DNA of 64,000 bases from Chloroflexota bacterium (GTDB taxonomy: Bacteria; Chloroflexota; Dehalococcoidia; Lucifugimonadales; UBA3495). The notes beneath the pieces were generated by a model. It did not search any database and was not told where the DNA came from. It saw only the letters and a list, made by a program, of their open reading frames with translations. The stretch covers positions 1 through 64,000 of the forward strand of contig VXOG01000114.1 in NCBI GenBank assembly GCA_009840165.1, in the 5' to 3' direction. The translations under genes and the position numbers were made by a program. Shown here in pieces: positions 33,268-41,810 of this stretch. Each line of letters opens with the position of its first letter. The first letter of the stretch is position 1.

Positions 33268-33910
33268 TTATCCGAGGAGGACTTTGAGTAGGTAGTCCTC
33301 ATCCCAACCGGTGTTGAGTCGCTTGCCTTGGATACCTACTTTCAGCGTTCGCTCGTTTTTCAAAATGGCGGTGATCTCGTTGGATTTCTCGTCGGTCTTG
33401 ACTTCGTGTCGGGGCACGGGGCAGGCTTTGGCCCAGGGTCAGGCTCTGTCGGGTGGCCCAGGCACGCGATTGGTCAAAGATCGTATGGGGATGGCCCCCT
33501 GCTTCCCCGCCCGAGCATGGGACCGTCGGGCGGTCTTGCCATCGATAGCCACCACCTCGCCGGGCGACAACTCGGCGATGGCCTGGGTCCAGAACACGAA
33601 GCAATACTGCAACTGCACCGGGTCGAGGCGGGCGAAGACATTGCCCAAGGTGTCGTGGGACGGAATGCCGCGGGGCAGTTCCAGGAAGCTCTGAAACCAG
33701 GCCAGTTTGCTCTTGCCGAACAGTTCGATATGGACCCAGGAATCGGCCCCGCAGATGGCAATGGCCAGAATGTCCACCAGTTTGTGATGTCGGGTGCGTG
33801 CTACTCGGGGATCGTCCAACTCAGCGAAATGATCCAGAATGGTTGCCTCGGGTGGTTGTGCCCTACCCTACCCCACTACCGCCACGACCTTCAATGGATC
33901 ATCCGACATT
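33268..33910 (-). pseudogene. ISAs1-family transposase remnant
   Basis: Pieces of an ISAs1 transposase lie in several frames. They are LDHFAELDDPRVAR and KLVDILAIAICGADSW (N-terminal), then SHDTLGNVFARLDP and VVAIDGKTARRSH (DDE region), and finally [12 protein letters not shown] followed directly by a C-terminal-like stretch [17 protein letters not shown]. The middle of the DDE domain is missing and at least two frameshifts are present, so it cannot transpose. I did not find clear terminal inverted repeats or a target duplication. Confidence 0.75.
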
Positions 33911-33932
33911 AGCGCATTTCTAAAAATCTTAG

Positions 33933-34529
33933 TTAAGACGCGATTGCCCTGCCACTAAACGCGCTGTCCAACCTCACCGCCAAATCGTCAAAGTCCTCTG
34001 GGCATTTCTGGCGGATGGCGCGGATACGGCGCGAAGCCAATTCGGCCAGCGCCTTGCGCCCGCCGCCTTGCGAGTTGGCTAAATCGCGCAAAGCCGCCAG
34101 CGGCTCAAAATAGTGCTCCTTGACGTTGATCTCTGCCCGAACGTCCGCCCACCGCCATTCTCCCGGCAAGTCCAAGCCGGCGAGAACCCGGGCTTCCAGC
34201 TCTTCCCAAGCGTTTTCGGCGAGGAACCGCACATTGTTCCCAAATTGGGTCTGTATCTCGGCTTCTATATCGTCAAGCCGTTGCCGGCGGCCGACTACGC
34301 CATCGCGGTCAACGCAGAGTATGTATAGGTCATACATACCTCGATTGTCATCCAAAATTTCTGTTATGCGTTCCGATTTGAGCGCTTCCGCGACGCCGCC
34401 GAGTAACGGATCTACGCAAATATCCACTTGTACCGAACGCACGCCCAAGTGTCGAAAAAGCCGAGTGAACAACGGTTTGAGGATGTATTGGTCTTTGCGA
34501 AAGTCTTCTGGGATGATGAGCGCGTTCAT
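33933..34529 (-). CDS. TOPRIM/DUF4276-like partner of AAA ATPase
   Basis: A 198-residue protein. The strand YDLYILCVDRDG (about residues 65-76) has the D-x-D pattern of TOPRIM-like or OLD-type nucleases, and FLAENAWEELEARVLAG the conserved acidic helix. It starts inside the last codons of the ATPase gene (4-base overlap), so the two form an obligate pair. Such ATPase/nuclease-like pairs are often defence systems (compare OLD, PARIS, Gabija). The exact family (DUF4276 or relative) is a guess from motif shape. Confidence 0.6.
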   Translation of the reverse strand: MNALIIPEDFRKDQYILKPLFTRLFRHLGVRSVQVDICVDPLLGGVAEALKSERITEILDDNRGMYDLYILCVDRDGVVGRRQRLDDIEAEIQTQFGNNVRFLAENAWEELEARVLAGLDLPGEWRWADVRAEINVKEHYFEPLAALRDLANSQGGGRKALAELASRRIRAIRQKCPEDFDDLAVRLDSAFSGRAIAS

Positions 34530-35770
34530 TCTTCCGCTATCCCCCAGTCGTCTTCGTCGTCATCATCCAAGTGGTCCGTGTCGAAATCCCCTTCGGACGC
34601 TTTCATCGCCGATTCCAGCCATCCGCTGGTGAATAGGCGTCCCAATCCTCGTGACTTCCGCAGTTCGCGCAGGTGGTACAAATCGGCTATTGGGCGGATC
34701 ACACTGTCCGACCAGTATTCGTCTCGATAGATCACGGACGTATGCTCAAATGTTTCGTCTCTGATCCAGTCCAGCAACGCCGGGTTATGGGTGGTGGTGA
34801 TGACCTGCATCTTGCCTTTGGCCGTTTGCCGTTCAATCAAGTCCAGCAGCAGCCACAGGCGGTTGGGATGGATTCCGGTGTCAATCTCCTCGAAGAAGTA
34901 GATGCCGCCGGCGTTTTCGTTCATCAGCGCGGCCAGTATCCCCAGGAATCGCAGCGTGCCATCGGATGCGCTGTACGCCGACACCTTGCGTCCGTTGCGC
35001 TCGAGGATTTGCAGATGCACGCGCCCACTGGGATCGCGCGGAAACTCAAAGCCGGCCACGTCCATAGGCGTGAGTTCTTCAAACCACGAGAGCAGGGTTT
35101 GCTTGCGGTCGGCGTCGGCGCAGATGGATTCGAGGACGGTGGGCAGGTTCTGTCCGTGGTCGCCGAGGGTAGTTGCGCCGGGGATGGAGGGTTCGCGCAT
35201 CTGCGCCGGCGATGGGTCGAGGAAGCGCATATTCTCCAGGACGGAACGGATGTGGAGCCGCACGTCATCATACGGCGACTCATCGCCAAGGTTTCGCGTC
35301 AGATAAGGTCGGGGCGATTCCGATATACGATGCCATTGACTTGCAAATGACACTGATCCCATGGCCGGTTGCCCATTAACGAGCGTGTCATCCGATAGCC
35401 AACGGAATCCGTCTGGGTCGTCTGGGTTGAATCCGACCGTTGCCGAAAAAACCGTAGATTCTTCACTCCGGCGCATACCGACGCTCAAAGTAAATTCGCC
35501 GCTGCCGGGGGAATCGCTTTGCCCGAATCGCACAATCTCATTGGGCGCGCCCCGAATCCCGTCCCATTCCACGTAGCCGCCCGGCCCAAGTTTGCCGCCC
35601 ATTATCTCCGCCAGCGTGTACCCCCGGCCGATGCCGTGCAAGAACCGGAAGGCGTCGCGGATGTTGCTCTTGCCGCTAGCGTTGGCGCCGACGATGACCG
35701 TGAATGGGCCGAGCTTCAGCGTCTCGTCGGCGAAGTTCTTGAAGTTGACCAGGCGAAGGGATGTGAGCAC
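34526..35770 (-). CDS. RecF/OLD-like AAA ATPase
   Basis: A 414-residue ATPase. N-terminus MLTSLRLVNFKNFADETL with Walker A GANASGKSN (about residue 30) is the RecF/SMC-like AAA_15/21 pattern; the Walker B is GGIYFFEEIDTGIHPNRL and the H-loop ITTTHNPALLD. No coiled-coil arms are long enough for an SMC. Together with the following nuclease-like gene it resembles two-gene ATPase-effector defence modules. An acidic tail (DDDDEDDWG) ends the protein. Confidence 0.78.
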   Translation of the reverse strand: MLTSLRLVNFKNFADETLKLGPFTVIVGANASGKSNIRDAFRFLHGIGRGYTLAEIMGGKLGPGGYVEWDGIRGAPNEIVRFGQSDSPGSGEFTLSVGMRRSEESTVFSATVGFNPDDPDGFRWLSDDTLVNGQPAMGSVSFASQWHRISESPRPYLTRNLGDESPYDDVRLHIRSVLENMRFLDPSPAQMREPSIPGATTLGDHGQNLPTVLESICADADRKQTLLSWFEELTPMDVAGFEFPRDPSGRVHLQILERNGRKVSAYSASDGTLRFLGILAALMNENAGGIYFFEEIDTGIHPNRLWLLLDLIERQTAKGKMQVITTTHNPALLDWIRDETFEHTSVIYRDEYWSDSVIRPIADLYHLRELRKSRGLGRLFTSGWLESAMKASEGDFDTDHLDDDDEDDWGIAEE

Positions 35771-35830
35771 GATGACGCTCCCGCTAGCGTTCCAATGGCG
35801 TCGTTGCGACCGCTGCTACTGGTATCGGCG

Positions 35831-36511
35831 CTAACCGCCCTCGCGCAGTCGGCGCAGCTCAGCTTCCAGTTCCTGCACCCTGGCCGTTTGTGATTGCAGG
35901 GTTGGGATGTGTTCCCCCGTAGCAGGATCATGCCAGCCCAGGTAGCCATCCTCCGCCCTCAGGTTCAAATTCAGCGCTGCGCTGTATCCCTGCATCACTC
36001 CAGGGCGGATTTCACGCACCTCTGTGGGTTGGTAGCCGTTCTCTTCCAGCCGATAGCCTGCCAGGGTGAACCTATAAAACTCCCCCGCGCTGTCGAACAG
36101 CCAGTACTCGTCCACTCCCAGCCGTTCGTAGTAATCCTTCTTCCCCTCCAGGTCATCGCTGGCTGTGCGCCGCGACGCAACTTCCAGGATGAAGTCCGGC
36201 GCCTTGCCCTGCTCCGACACGACGTAGCCGTTGCGGGCTTCGTAGGCGGCGGGGTCAACGTTGAAGGCCACCAGCAGGTCCGGGTAGCGGCTTTCGTTGG
36301 CCACGTAGGCTGGTACCGGCATGACGTAGCGTTCGGCGGTGACCAGGGTGGTGTCCCGGTTGCCCAGGTATTGAGACAGATGATGCGACTGGCCGGTTTC
36401 ATGCAGGTATTTTACGGAGGTCATGTCGTCTGGATGCTTCTGTGGGATGTCGGGAAGGCGAAAAGGTGGGCCAGGTACAGCCGGCGGGTTGGCGGGTCGT
36501 GTGGTGGTCAT
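35831..36511 (-). CDS. Uma2-family (DUF820) putative endonuclease
   Basis: A 226-residue PD-(D/E)XK-like protein. PDFILEVASRRTASDD and the following YYERLGVDEYWLFD are the family hallmarks (D, E-x-S and the G-V-x-E-Y-W block). A C-terminal helix (LEAELRRLREGG) could dimerise. Uma2 genes are multiplied in Chloroflexota and cyanobacteria and their role is unknown. Two more copies lie at 59957-61181. Confidence 0.8.
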   Translation of the reverse strand: MTTTRPANPPAVPGPPFRLPDIPQKHPDDMTSVKYLHETGQSHHLSQYLGNRDTTLVTAERYVMPVPAYVANESRYPDLLVAFNVDPAAYEARNGYVVSEQGKAPDFILEVASRRTASDDLEGKKDYYERLGVDEYWLFDSAGEFYRFTLAGYRLEENGYQPTEVREIRPGVMQGYSAALNLNLRAEDGYLGWHDPATGEHIPTLQSQTARVQELEAELRRLREGG

Positions 36512-36580
36512 ACTGAACCTCGTCGGGCGTGGATGGCGCGGTCAGGCGTGGCTATCGTACTGGTGTGAATCATATCATCC

Positions 36581-39500
36581 CTATCCGCCGTCCCCGTCTC
36601 CCGCGTTGACCGTCGTTGGCGCTCCCGCCGCTGACTCTTCTGCTGACCGTCGCCAAACCAGGCGGCGCACGCGGTGGTAGAGGTTGGGCGCCGACTCCTC
36701 GAACAGCAGGTACACCACCGGCACCGCCACCAGGGTCAGGAAGGTGGAGCTGATCAGGCCGCCGATCACCACCGTGGCCAGCTCTGCCCCCACCAGGCCG
36801 GCGGAATCGCTCAGCGACAGCGGGACCAGCGCCAGGATGGTGGTGAAGGCGGTCATCAGGATGGGACGCAGGCGGATGCGGCTGGCCGACAGCACGGCTT
36901 CATACGGGGGCAATCCTCGCTGCCGCAGCTGCTGCACAAAGGTCAGCAGCACGATGGCGTTGGTCACCACGATGCCCACCAGCAGCAGGAATCCCATCAG
37001 CGCCGGCAGGCTCAGCGAGCGGTCGGTGATGACCAGCGCGGACAGCGCGCCCACCACGGCCAGGGGCATGCTCAACACGATGATGAACGGGATTTTCAGC
37101 GAACCCAGGGTCGCCACCATCACCAGGTACACCAGGGAAACGCCGATGGCCATGGCCACGTACACGTTGTTGAACTCTTCCCGAATGTCGCTGAAGGTTC
37201 CGCCGGAGCGCACGCTTACGCCCGGCGGCAGCGGGGTGGAGGCTACGATGGCATCCACGCGCTCGCCGATGGCGCCGGCGTCGCGGCCGGCCAGTCGGCC
37301 CGAGATGGTGGCCGAGCGATTGCCGTTGTAGTGGGTGACCGCGCTGGGGCCGACGGTGTAGCCGGCATCGGAAATGGCTCCCAGCGGGATCACGCCTCCG
37401 CTGCCCGAGATGGGCAGCAAGGGGATGTCATCGGTGTCGTCCACCGAATCGGGCGCGCCGCGAACCACCACGTCCAGGGTTTCCTCGCCCAGGTTGACCT
37501 CGGTGACCTCGCTGCCCCGGAGCCAGGTGCGGACCTGGCCGGCGACGTTGGCCGTGGACAGGCCGTAGCGTCCCGCCTCGTTGGGGTCGATGGCGATGGT
37601 GAACTCCTCGGCGCCGTCCACGACGTTGGTGTTGACGTTGCGGACGCCGGGGTCGCGCTCGATGGCGACCTCCAGGATGTCGGTGGCGGCGCGGACGTCC
37701 TCGTAGTTGGGGCCGGTGAGGGTCAGCCGTATACCGCCGCCGCGTCCCGGCCCGCCGGAATCGGCGAACACCTGCGTGGTAACGCCCGGTGTTTCGGGAA
37801 GGGCGTTGCGGATCTGCTCGTCCACGTCGGCAGGGGGATCCTCCGGCAGCACCACGGTGAAGCCGGCCCGGTCGAAGGAATCGTCCGCGCCGCCGCCGAA
37901 GTTCCGGCTGCTGGAGCCTAGCGTCACCTGGTAACTTTCCACCGTGCCCGAGGCTGCGAAATCATCCAGGATGCGTTCGACGCCGCGCACTTCCTGGAAC
38001 AACTGGCCGGTCGAGGGGTTGTTGCTCAGGCGCAGGTCGATGCGGACTCCTTCGGTGCGGCCCTGGGAGAAGAGTTCGATGGGGAGCTGGCGGATGAGGG
38101 TAAGGCTGGCCAGCACCACCAGGACGCTCAGGATCGCAGTCAGCAACCGGAACCGCAGGGCCAGCCGCAGCACGGGGGTGTAGATCTTTTGCAGCAGGGT
38201 ATCCTCCGGCTGCGTGTCGGGGTTGATGGTCATGTCGCCCTGGCGGAGGAACCACGACGCCAGCACGGGAACCGCGGTCAGCGCCACCAGGGTGGAAGCC
38301 ACCAGCGACACGCACACGGTCTGGGCGAAGGGCAGGAAGAACTGGCCCACCACGCCGGGCAGGAACCCCAGCGGTATGAACACGGCCACGGTGGTCAGCG
38401 TTGACGCCACGATGGCCGGGCTCACCTCCTGGGTAGCCTCGATCACCGCCACGGCGCGGGGACTGCCGTTCTGGATGTGCCGGTAGATGTTCTCCAGCAC
38501 CACGATGCTGTCGTCAACGATGCGCCCCACGGCGATGGCCAGGCCGGCCAGGCTCATGAAGTTCATGTTCCAGTCGAACACCGCCATCACCAGCATGGTC
38601 ACCATCACGCTCAGGGGAATCGACAGGGCGATGATTACGGTGGGCCGGATCGTGTTGATGACGCCTGAGAAAATGGCGGGTCGAATCTGTAGCAGGAACA
38701 CGAACACGGCGATGACGGCGAAGGCGAAGCCCTGGACGCCCTGGCCGATGACCTTGCTGAGTTCCTCTTCCAGCCGGGGCGCCTGGCTGTCCATCACGGC
38801 GATGTCCAGGTCGGGCGGCAGTTCGCTTTCCAGCTCCAGCAGCAGGTCGTCGATGGCGTGGGCGATGTCGATGGTGTTGCCTTCGGGGGTTTTGAGCACG
38901 TTGAGGCTCACGCTGGGCTGGCCGTTGGTGCGGGAGACGGTGCTGGCCTCCGGTGTGGCGACGCGCACGTCGGCCACGTCAACCATTCGAATGGGCGTGG
39001 CGGTGGCGTCGGCGCTGCGGTTTGGGCCGGCCGCTCCGTCGGGACGGGCGAAACCCACGGGCAGGTTGCGGATCGAATCCAGGTTGGCGTACCCGTGAAA
39101 GGCGCGGACGGTGACGATGCCGTCCTGGGACGACATGCTGCCGGCGGTGACGTCCACCGAGTTGCTCTGCAATGCCCCGATGACATTCTGGATGGTGAGG
39201 CCGTAGGTTTCCAGCAGCGCGGGGTCAACGGTGACGAAGACTTGCTCGGAAACGCCGCCCTCGATGTCCACCTCGAACACGCCGGGAACGGCCTGAAGGG
39301 GAGGCGCGATCTGCCGCTCGACGATGCGGAGCAGTTCCGGCACGTCGCGCTGCCCCGATATGCTCAACTCCATCACGGGCCGCTGGTTGGGCGAGAGCGC
39401 GAACACGCGGGGGGCGCCGGCGGCGTCGGGCAGGCGCAGAGCGGACACGCGGCTCTGAATTTCCGCCTCCGCCTCCTCAAGGTCGGCGTTGTTCTCGAAG

Positions 39501-39784
39501 CTGGCGCGCACCGTGGAGCGGCTGCCCCGGGAGGTGGAGGTCACCTCCTTCAGGTTCTCCATCCCGATGATCACGTCCTCGATGGGCTTGGTAACCTCCT
39601 GGGCGACCTGGTAGGGCGTACCCTGCTGGAACGAGGTGGAGATGTTGATGACCCCAAGACTGATTTCAGGGAAGAGCTCCTGCTGCAACTGCTGGTAGGC
39701 ATACACGCCGCCCACCAGGATGAGAACCAGCGCCATGACGGTTACGGCGCGATTGCGGAGCGCCAGTTTGGTCAGGATGATCAT
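36581..39784 (-). CDS. RND-family efflux permease (HAE1/AcrB type)
   Basis: A 1067-residue protein beginning MIILTKLALRNRAVT with AGGGAG upstream. It has the RND layout: a membrane helix near residue 15-35, a large extracytoplasmic loop, six helices in the middle (FAVIAVFVFLLQI to VVGQFFLPFAQTV), a second loop and a last set of helices (IGVSLVYLVMVATLG to LVAVPVVYLLF). AGRIVDDSIVV carries an aspartate of the proton relay region (written in the protein as AIAVGRIVDDSIVV). No membrane-fusion or outer-membrane partner lies nearby. Confidence 0.92.
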   Translation of the reverse strand: MIILTKLALRNRAVTVMALVLILVGGVYAYQQLQQELFPEISLGVINISTSFQQGTPYQVAQEVTKPIEDVIIGMENLKEVTSTSRGSRSTVRASFENNADLEEAEAEIQSRVSALRLPDAAGAPRVFALSPNQRPVMELSISGQRDVPELLRIVERQIAPPLQAVPGVFEVDIEGGVSEQVFVTVDPALLETYGLTIQNVIGALQSNSVDVTAGSMSSQDGIVTVRAFHGYANLDSIRNLPVGFARPDGAAGPNRSADATATPIRMVDVADVRVATPEASTVSRTNGQPSVSLNVLKTPEGNTIDIAHAIDDLLLELESELPPDLDIAVMDSQAPRLEEELSKVIGQGVQGFAFAVIAVFVFLLQIRPAIFSGVINTIRPTVIIALSIPLSVMVTMLVMAVFDWNMNFMSLAGLAIAVGRIVDDSIVVLENIYRHIQNGSPRAVAVIEATQEVSPAIVASTLTTVAVFIPLGFLPGVVGQFFLPFAQTVCVSLVASTLVALTAVPVLASWFLRQGDMTINPDTQPEDTLLQKIYTPVLRLALRFRLLTAILSVLVVLASLTLIRQLPIELFSQGRTEGVRIDLRLSNNPSTGQLFQEVRGVERILDDFAASGTVESYQVTLGSSSRNFGGGADDSFDRAGFTVVLPEDPPADVDEQIRNALPETPGVTTQVFADSGGPGRGGGIRLTLTGPNYEDVRAATDILEVAIERDPGVRNVNTNVVDGAEEFTIAIDPNEAGRYGLSTANVAGQVRTWLRGSEVTEVNLGEETLDVVVRGAPDSVDDTDDIPLLPISGSGGVIPLGAISDAGYTVGPSAVTHYNGNRSATISGRLAGRDAGAIGERVDAIVASTPLPPGVSVRSGGTFSDIREEFNNVYVAMAIGVSLVYLVMVATLGSLKIPFIIVLSMPLAVVGALSALVITDRSLSLPALMGFLLLVGIVVTNAIVLLTFVQQLRQRGLPPYEAVLSASRIRLRPILMTAFTTILALVPLSLSDSAGLVGAELATVVIGGLISSTFLTLVAVPVVYLLFEESAPNLYHRVRRLVWRRSAEESAAGAPTTVNAGDGDGG

Positions 39785-40132
39785 ATCGTGCTCCCTATGG
39801 ACGCCGGTGGCCCGTTCAATTGGGTGGCCTATTTTCCTACTGCACTGCGTTACTTTCCTGCTCCGGTAAAGAATACTACGCCGCGCGATGTTTTGGGCAG
39901 ACGCATCCACGCGCCATGATACGCGGCCAATGTGAAGATTTGATTAAGAGCCGAAACCGTCACTCCCACACCCCGCCCGTCATTCCCGTGCCCCTTACCG
40001 CTCATCCTGAGCCTGTCGAAGGGCCGTCACTCCCGTACCCCACCCGTCAACCCTCGGGTGTCGCCCAACAAAAATCGCCGCCCCATTCCTAGGGCGGCGA
40101 TTGCGCCTTTCGTCAAGGAAGACTCCGGATGG
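39785..40132. other. 348-base gap: repeats and a terminator, no gene
   Basis: It contains a 'CTCATCCTGAGCCTGTCGAA' class repeat near 40002, short fragments of the 'CGTCATTCCC' class, and a minus-strand terminator at 40069-40101. I see no gene. Confidence 0.65.
40069..40101 (-). terminator. rho-independent terminator
   Basis: ATCGCCGCCC (40074-40083) and GGGCGGCGAT (40092-40101) form a ten-pair stem; on the minus strand a run of T follows. It lies downstream of the gene at 40133-40477. Confidence 0.75.
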
Positions 40133-40477
40133 CTACGGCTGCGGGATGGTGAATACCGTTGTGCCGTCCGTGTCGTGGCGGTGATTCGCCAGTCCCACCA
40201 GAATCCGGTTGGTTTCCTCTATTCTCCGGTTGGTCTCGTCTATCTGCGCCCGCATTTCCGCAAACCCTGCCCGCATCTCGTTACGCAGATCGTTAATCTC
40301 GCTCCGTACCTCGCCAATCTCGCTCCGCACCTCGTCAATCCTGCTATCCACTCGGGCGATGTTGCTTTCCACTTGGGCAACGCGCTGGCTCAGCCGTCCG
40401 AAGGCCACGCCAGCGCCGATGGCCGCCAGCGCCATCGCGATCGCCGTCCCCAAAGTCGCCAGTTCTCCAATGGTCAT
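40133..40477 (-). CDS. small membrane-anchored coiled-coil protein
   Basis: A 114-residue protein with an N-terminal hydrophobic helix (LATLGTAIAMALAAIGAGVAFG) and then heptads IARVDSRIDEVRSEIGEVRS and ETNRRIEETNRIL, a long parallel coiled coil. It is followed by a good terminator and probably forms its own transcription unit. No function can be assigned; the design is common in bacterial accessory DNA. Confidence 0.6.
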   Translation of the reverse strand: MTIGELATLGTAIAMALAAIGAGVAFGRLSQRVAQVESNIARVDSRIDEVRSEIGEVRSEINDLRNEMRAGFAEMRAQIDETNRRIEETNRILVGLANHRHDTDGTTVFTIPQP

Positions 40478-40641
40478 TACGATGCCCTCCGATTACCTTA
40501 CCCCCACTTTACCACAACCCACACTACGCCGTTGCCCGTCCACCACCGTCGCTGATTCCCCTCCGCTTAGCGCTCACCCTGCGGAACGTCGTCCGCCTCT
40601 GGCGGGAGCCTGTGGAAGGGCCGCTACTCCCGCACCCCAAC

Positions 40642-40670
40642 CGTCATTCCCGGGAAAGCGGGAATCCAGT
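40642..40670. repeat. palindromic repeat, family B
   Basis: CATTCCCGGGAAAGCGGGAAT, between two minus-strand genes. Confidence 0.75.
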
Positions 40671-40687
40671 GGACGGCCCGCCCTGAT

Positions 40688-40918
40688 TCAGCGAGGCAGC
40701 GTCTCAATCGCAGAGACCGGGCCGCCCGGAATCTGCTCGTAAGAGAACGCCGGCATGTCCATACGGGTACTGGCGTGTTCGATGGTCAGAGCGCAAAGGC
40801 GGCCGGCGGTGTCCAACTCCAACAGCGTGTCCTCGTCCAGGTCGCGGGTTTCATCAACCTCGGCTGGATAGAGCTCGATGTACAGGGTATCGGTATCCGC
40901 AAAGTACTTGACGTTCAT
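40688..40918 (-). CDS. DUF2283-family protein
   Basis: A 76-residue protein with the DUF2283 pattern: MNVKYFADTDTLYIEL, then RDLDEDTLLELDTAGRLCALTIEHAS (the 'D-x-x-G-x-x-x-x-I-E-I' block). DUF2283 proteins are small beta-rich proteins often found in TA-rich regions; some are suspected antitoxins. No clear toxin is next to it; the HNH gene lies 36 bases upstream on the same strand. Confidence 0.75.
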   Translation of the reverse strand: MNVKYFADTDTLYIELYPAEVDETRDLDEDTLLELDTAGRLCALTIEHASTRMDMPAFSYEQIPGGPVSAIETLPR

Positions 40919-40954
40919 GGCCTGAACCTCCGGTTGATAGATATCGCCCAGAGA

Positions 40955-41230
40955 TCATTTCGCGGTAATGCCGATTTTGCGGAGGTACTCCGACAGGTGT
41001 TCCTGCGACCGTTTCCCTTTAGCGTAGTTGCAGTGGGCACAAAGGAGCTGTAGGTTTTCCAAGCGGTCTGCGCCACCGCTGGCTACGGGGACAATGTGGT
41101 CCACTTGCAGGTTGCGGAATTCAAAGGCAAAGCCGCAGCCACTGCACTTTCCTCGCTGCTGCCTGAAGAGGGTACGCCTGTCCTGGAGGCGGGTGGGGTC
41201 GTCTTTCGCCTCTCGGATTTTGAATGCCAT
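40955..41230 (-). CDS. HNH endonuclease
   Basis: A 91-residue HNH nuclease with two zinc-binding C-x-x-C pairs (CSGCGFAFEF and CAHCNYAKG) around LQVDHIVPVASGGADRLENLQ. The sequence is very like the C-terminal HNH domain of the methyltransferase encoded at 41811-43037, so one arose from the other or both from a shared source. It begins one base after a 49-residue ORF (TGACATG). Confidence 0.82.
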   Translation of the reverse strand: MAFKIREAKDDPTRLQDRRTLFRQQRGKCSGCGFAFEFRNLQVDHIVPVASGGADRLENLQLLCAHCNYAKGKRSQEHLSEYLRKIGITAK

Positions 41231-41231
41231 G

Positions 41232-41381
41232 TCACGCCTCCGCCTTCATGTCGTGCTGGCATCGAGCCGCCCAGCACAACGGCGGGTCATTTTTCGTTGG
41301 CGGGCTATCCAATTCTATTAGAACGTTAACCGCCTCAATCCAATCCGGAATGGCCAATCTCATGCTTATGGGGTCAGCCAT
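41232..41381 (-). CDS. 49-residue micro-ORF in HNH operon
   Basis: Reads MADPISMRLAIPDWIEA to the TGA at 41234-41232, 49 residues. It lies two bases after the stop of the 80-residue gene and one base before the HNH start, so the tight spacing supports translation. The sequence has no known family. It might be a small regulator, or simply keep ribosomes moving to the HNH gene. Confidence 0.5.
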   Translation of the reverse strand: MADPISMRLAIPDWIEAVNVLIELDSPPTKNDPPLCWAARCQHDMKAEA

Positions 41382-41383
41382 GG

Positions 41384-41626
41384 TTACTTCCGCGAAGGTT
41401 TGATGTACTCGAGTTGCCTCAGGAACAGCTTTCTGTCTTCTTCCGACATGGCCGTGTATAGCTCCAGGCCTAATTCGCGAAGTGTATGGTCGGGAGACAG
41501 GTGTTTTACGAAGAATTCCCAGTTCCGACGGCGACTCATTTCTCCGGCGGAGTACCCGATAACGGCTTCTTGGGTTTTCAGGGATAGGCGTTTCAGAACT
41601 CTCCCTGCTGCGGATGCGTTCGACAT
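41384..41626 (-). CDS. small hypothetical protein, first gene of HNH operon
   Basis: An 80-residue basic protein (MSNASAAGRVLKRLSL...LEYIKPSRK), probably helical, with no recognised domain. It is the first of three tightly spaced minus-strand genes ending in the HNH nuclease. The context suggests accessory or mobile DNA. Confidence 0.5.
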   Translation of the reverse strand: MSNASAAGRVLKRLSLKTQEAVIGYSAGEMSRRRNWEFFVKHLSPDHTLRELGLELYTAMSEEDRKLFLRQLEYIKPSRK

Positions 41627-41810
41627 TTTGCGGTCCTTAGCTTTGGCAGATATTTTGCGGCAACGAAATGATAGGGAGTAGCTTTCCTGCTCTGTGTAAT
41701 TGGGGCGTTACTTAATTGTATAGCCCGGCTTGTGGATGAATGTCAACGCACCCCAATTGTCGCAACATCCTCTTTGGTTATGCGTTTAGCCATGACAATA
41801 CCGCTTCCCT

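Noticed and set aside
34526-35770. Naming the ATPase pair PARIS (AriAB)
   Set aside because: The partner does not show DUF4435 features I could recognise; only a general ATPase/nuclease-like pairing is supported.
36674-37921. Long plus-strand ORF of 415 codons over the RND gene, and similar long ORFs opposite mutS2 (17009-18301) and hyuA (54679-55977)
   Set aside because: They are high-GC shadow frames opposite well-supported genes and have His/Gly/Arg-rich, low-complexity translations without motifs.
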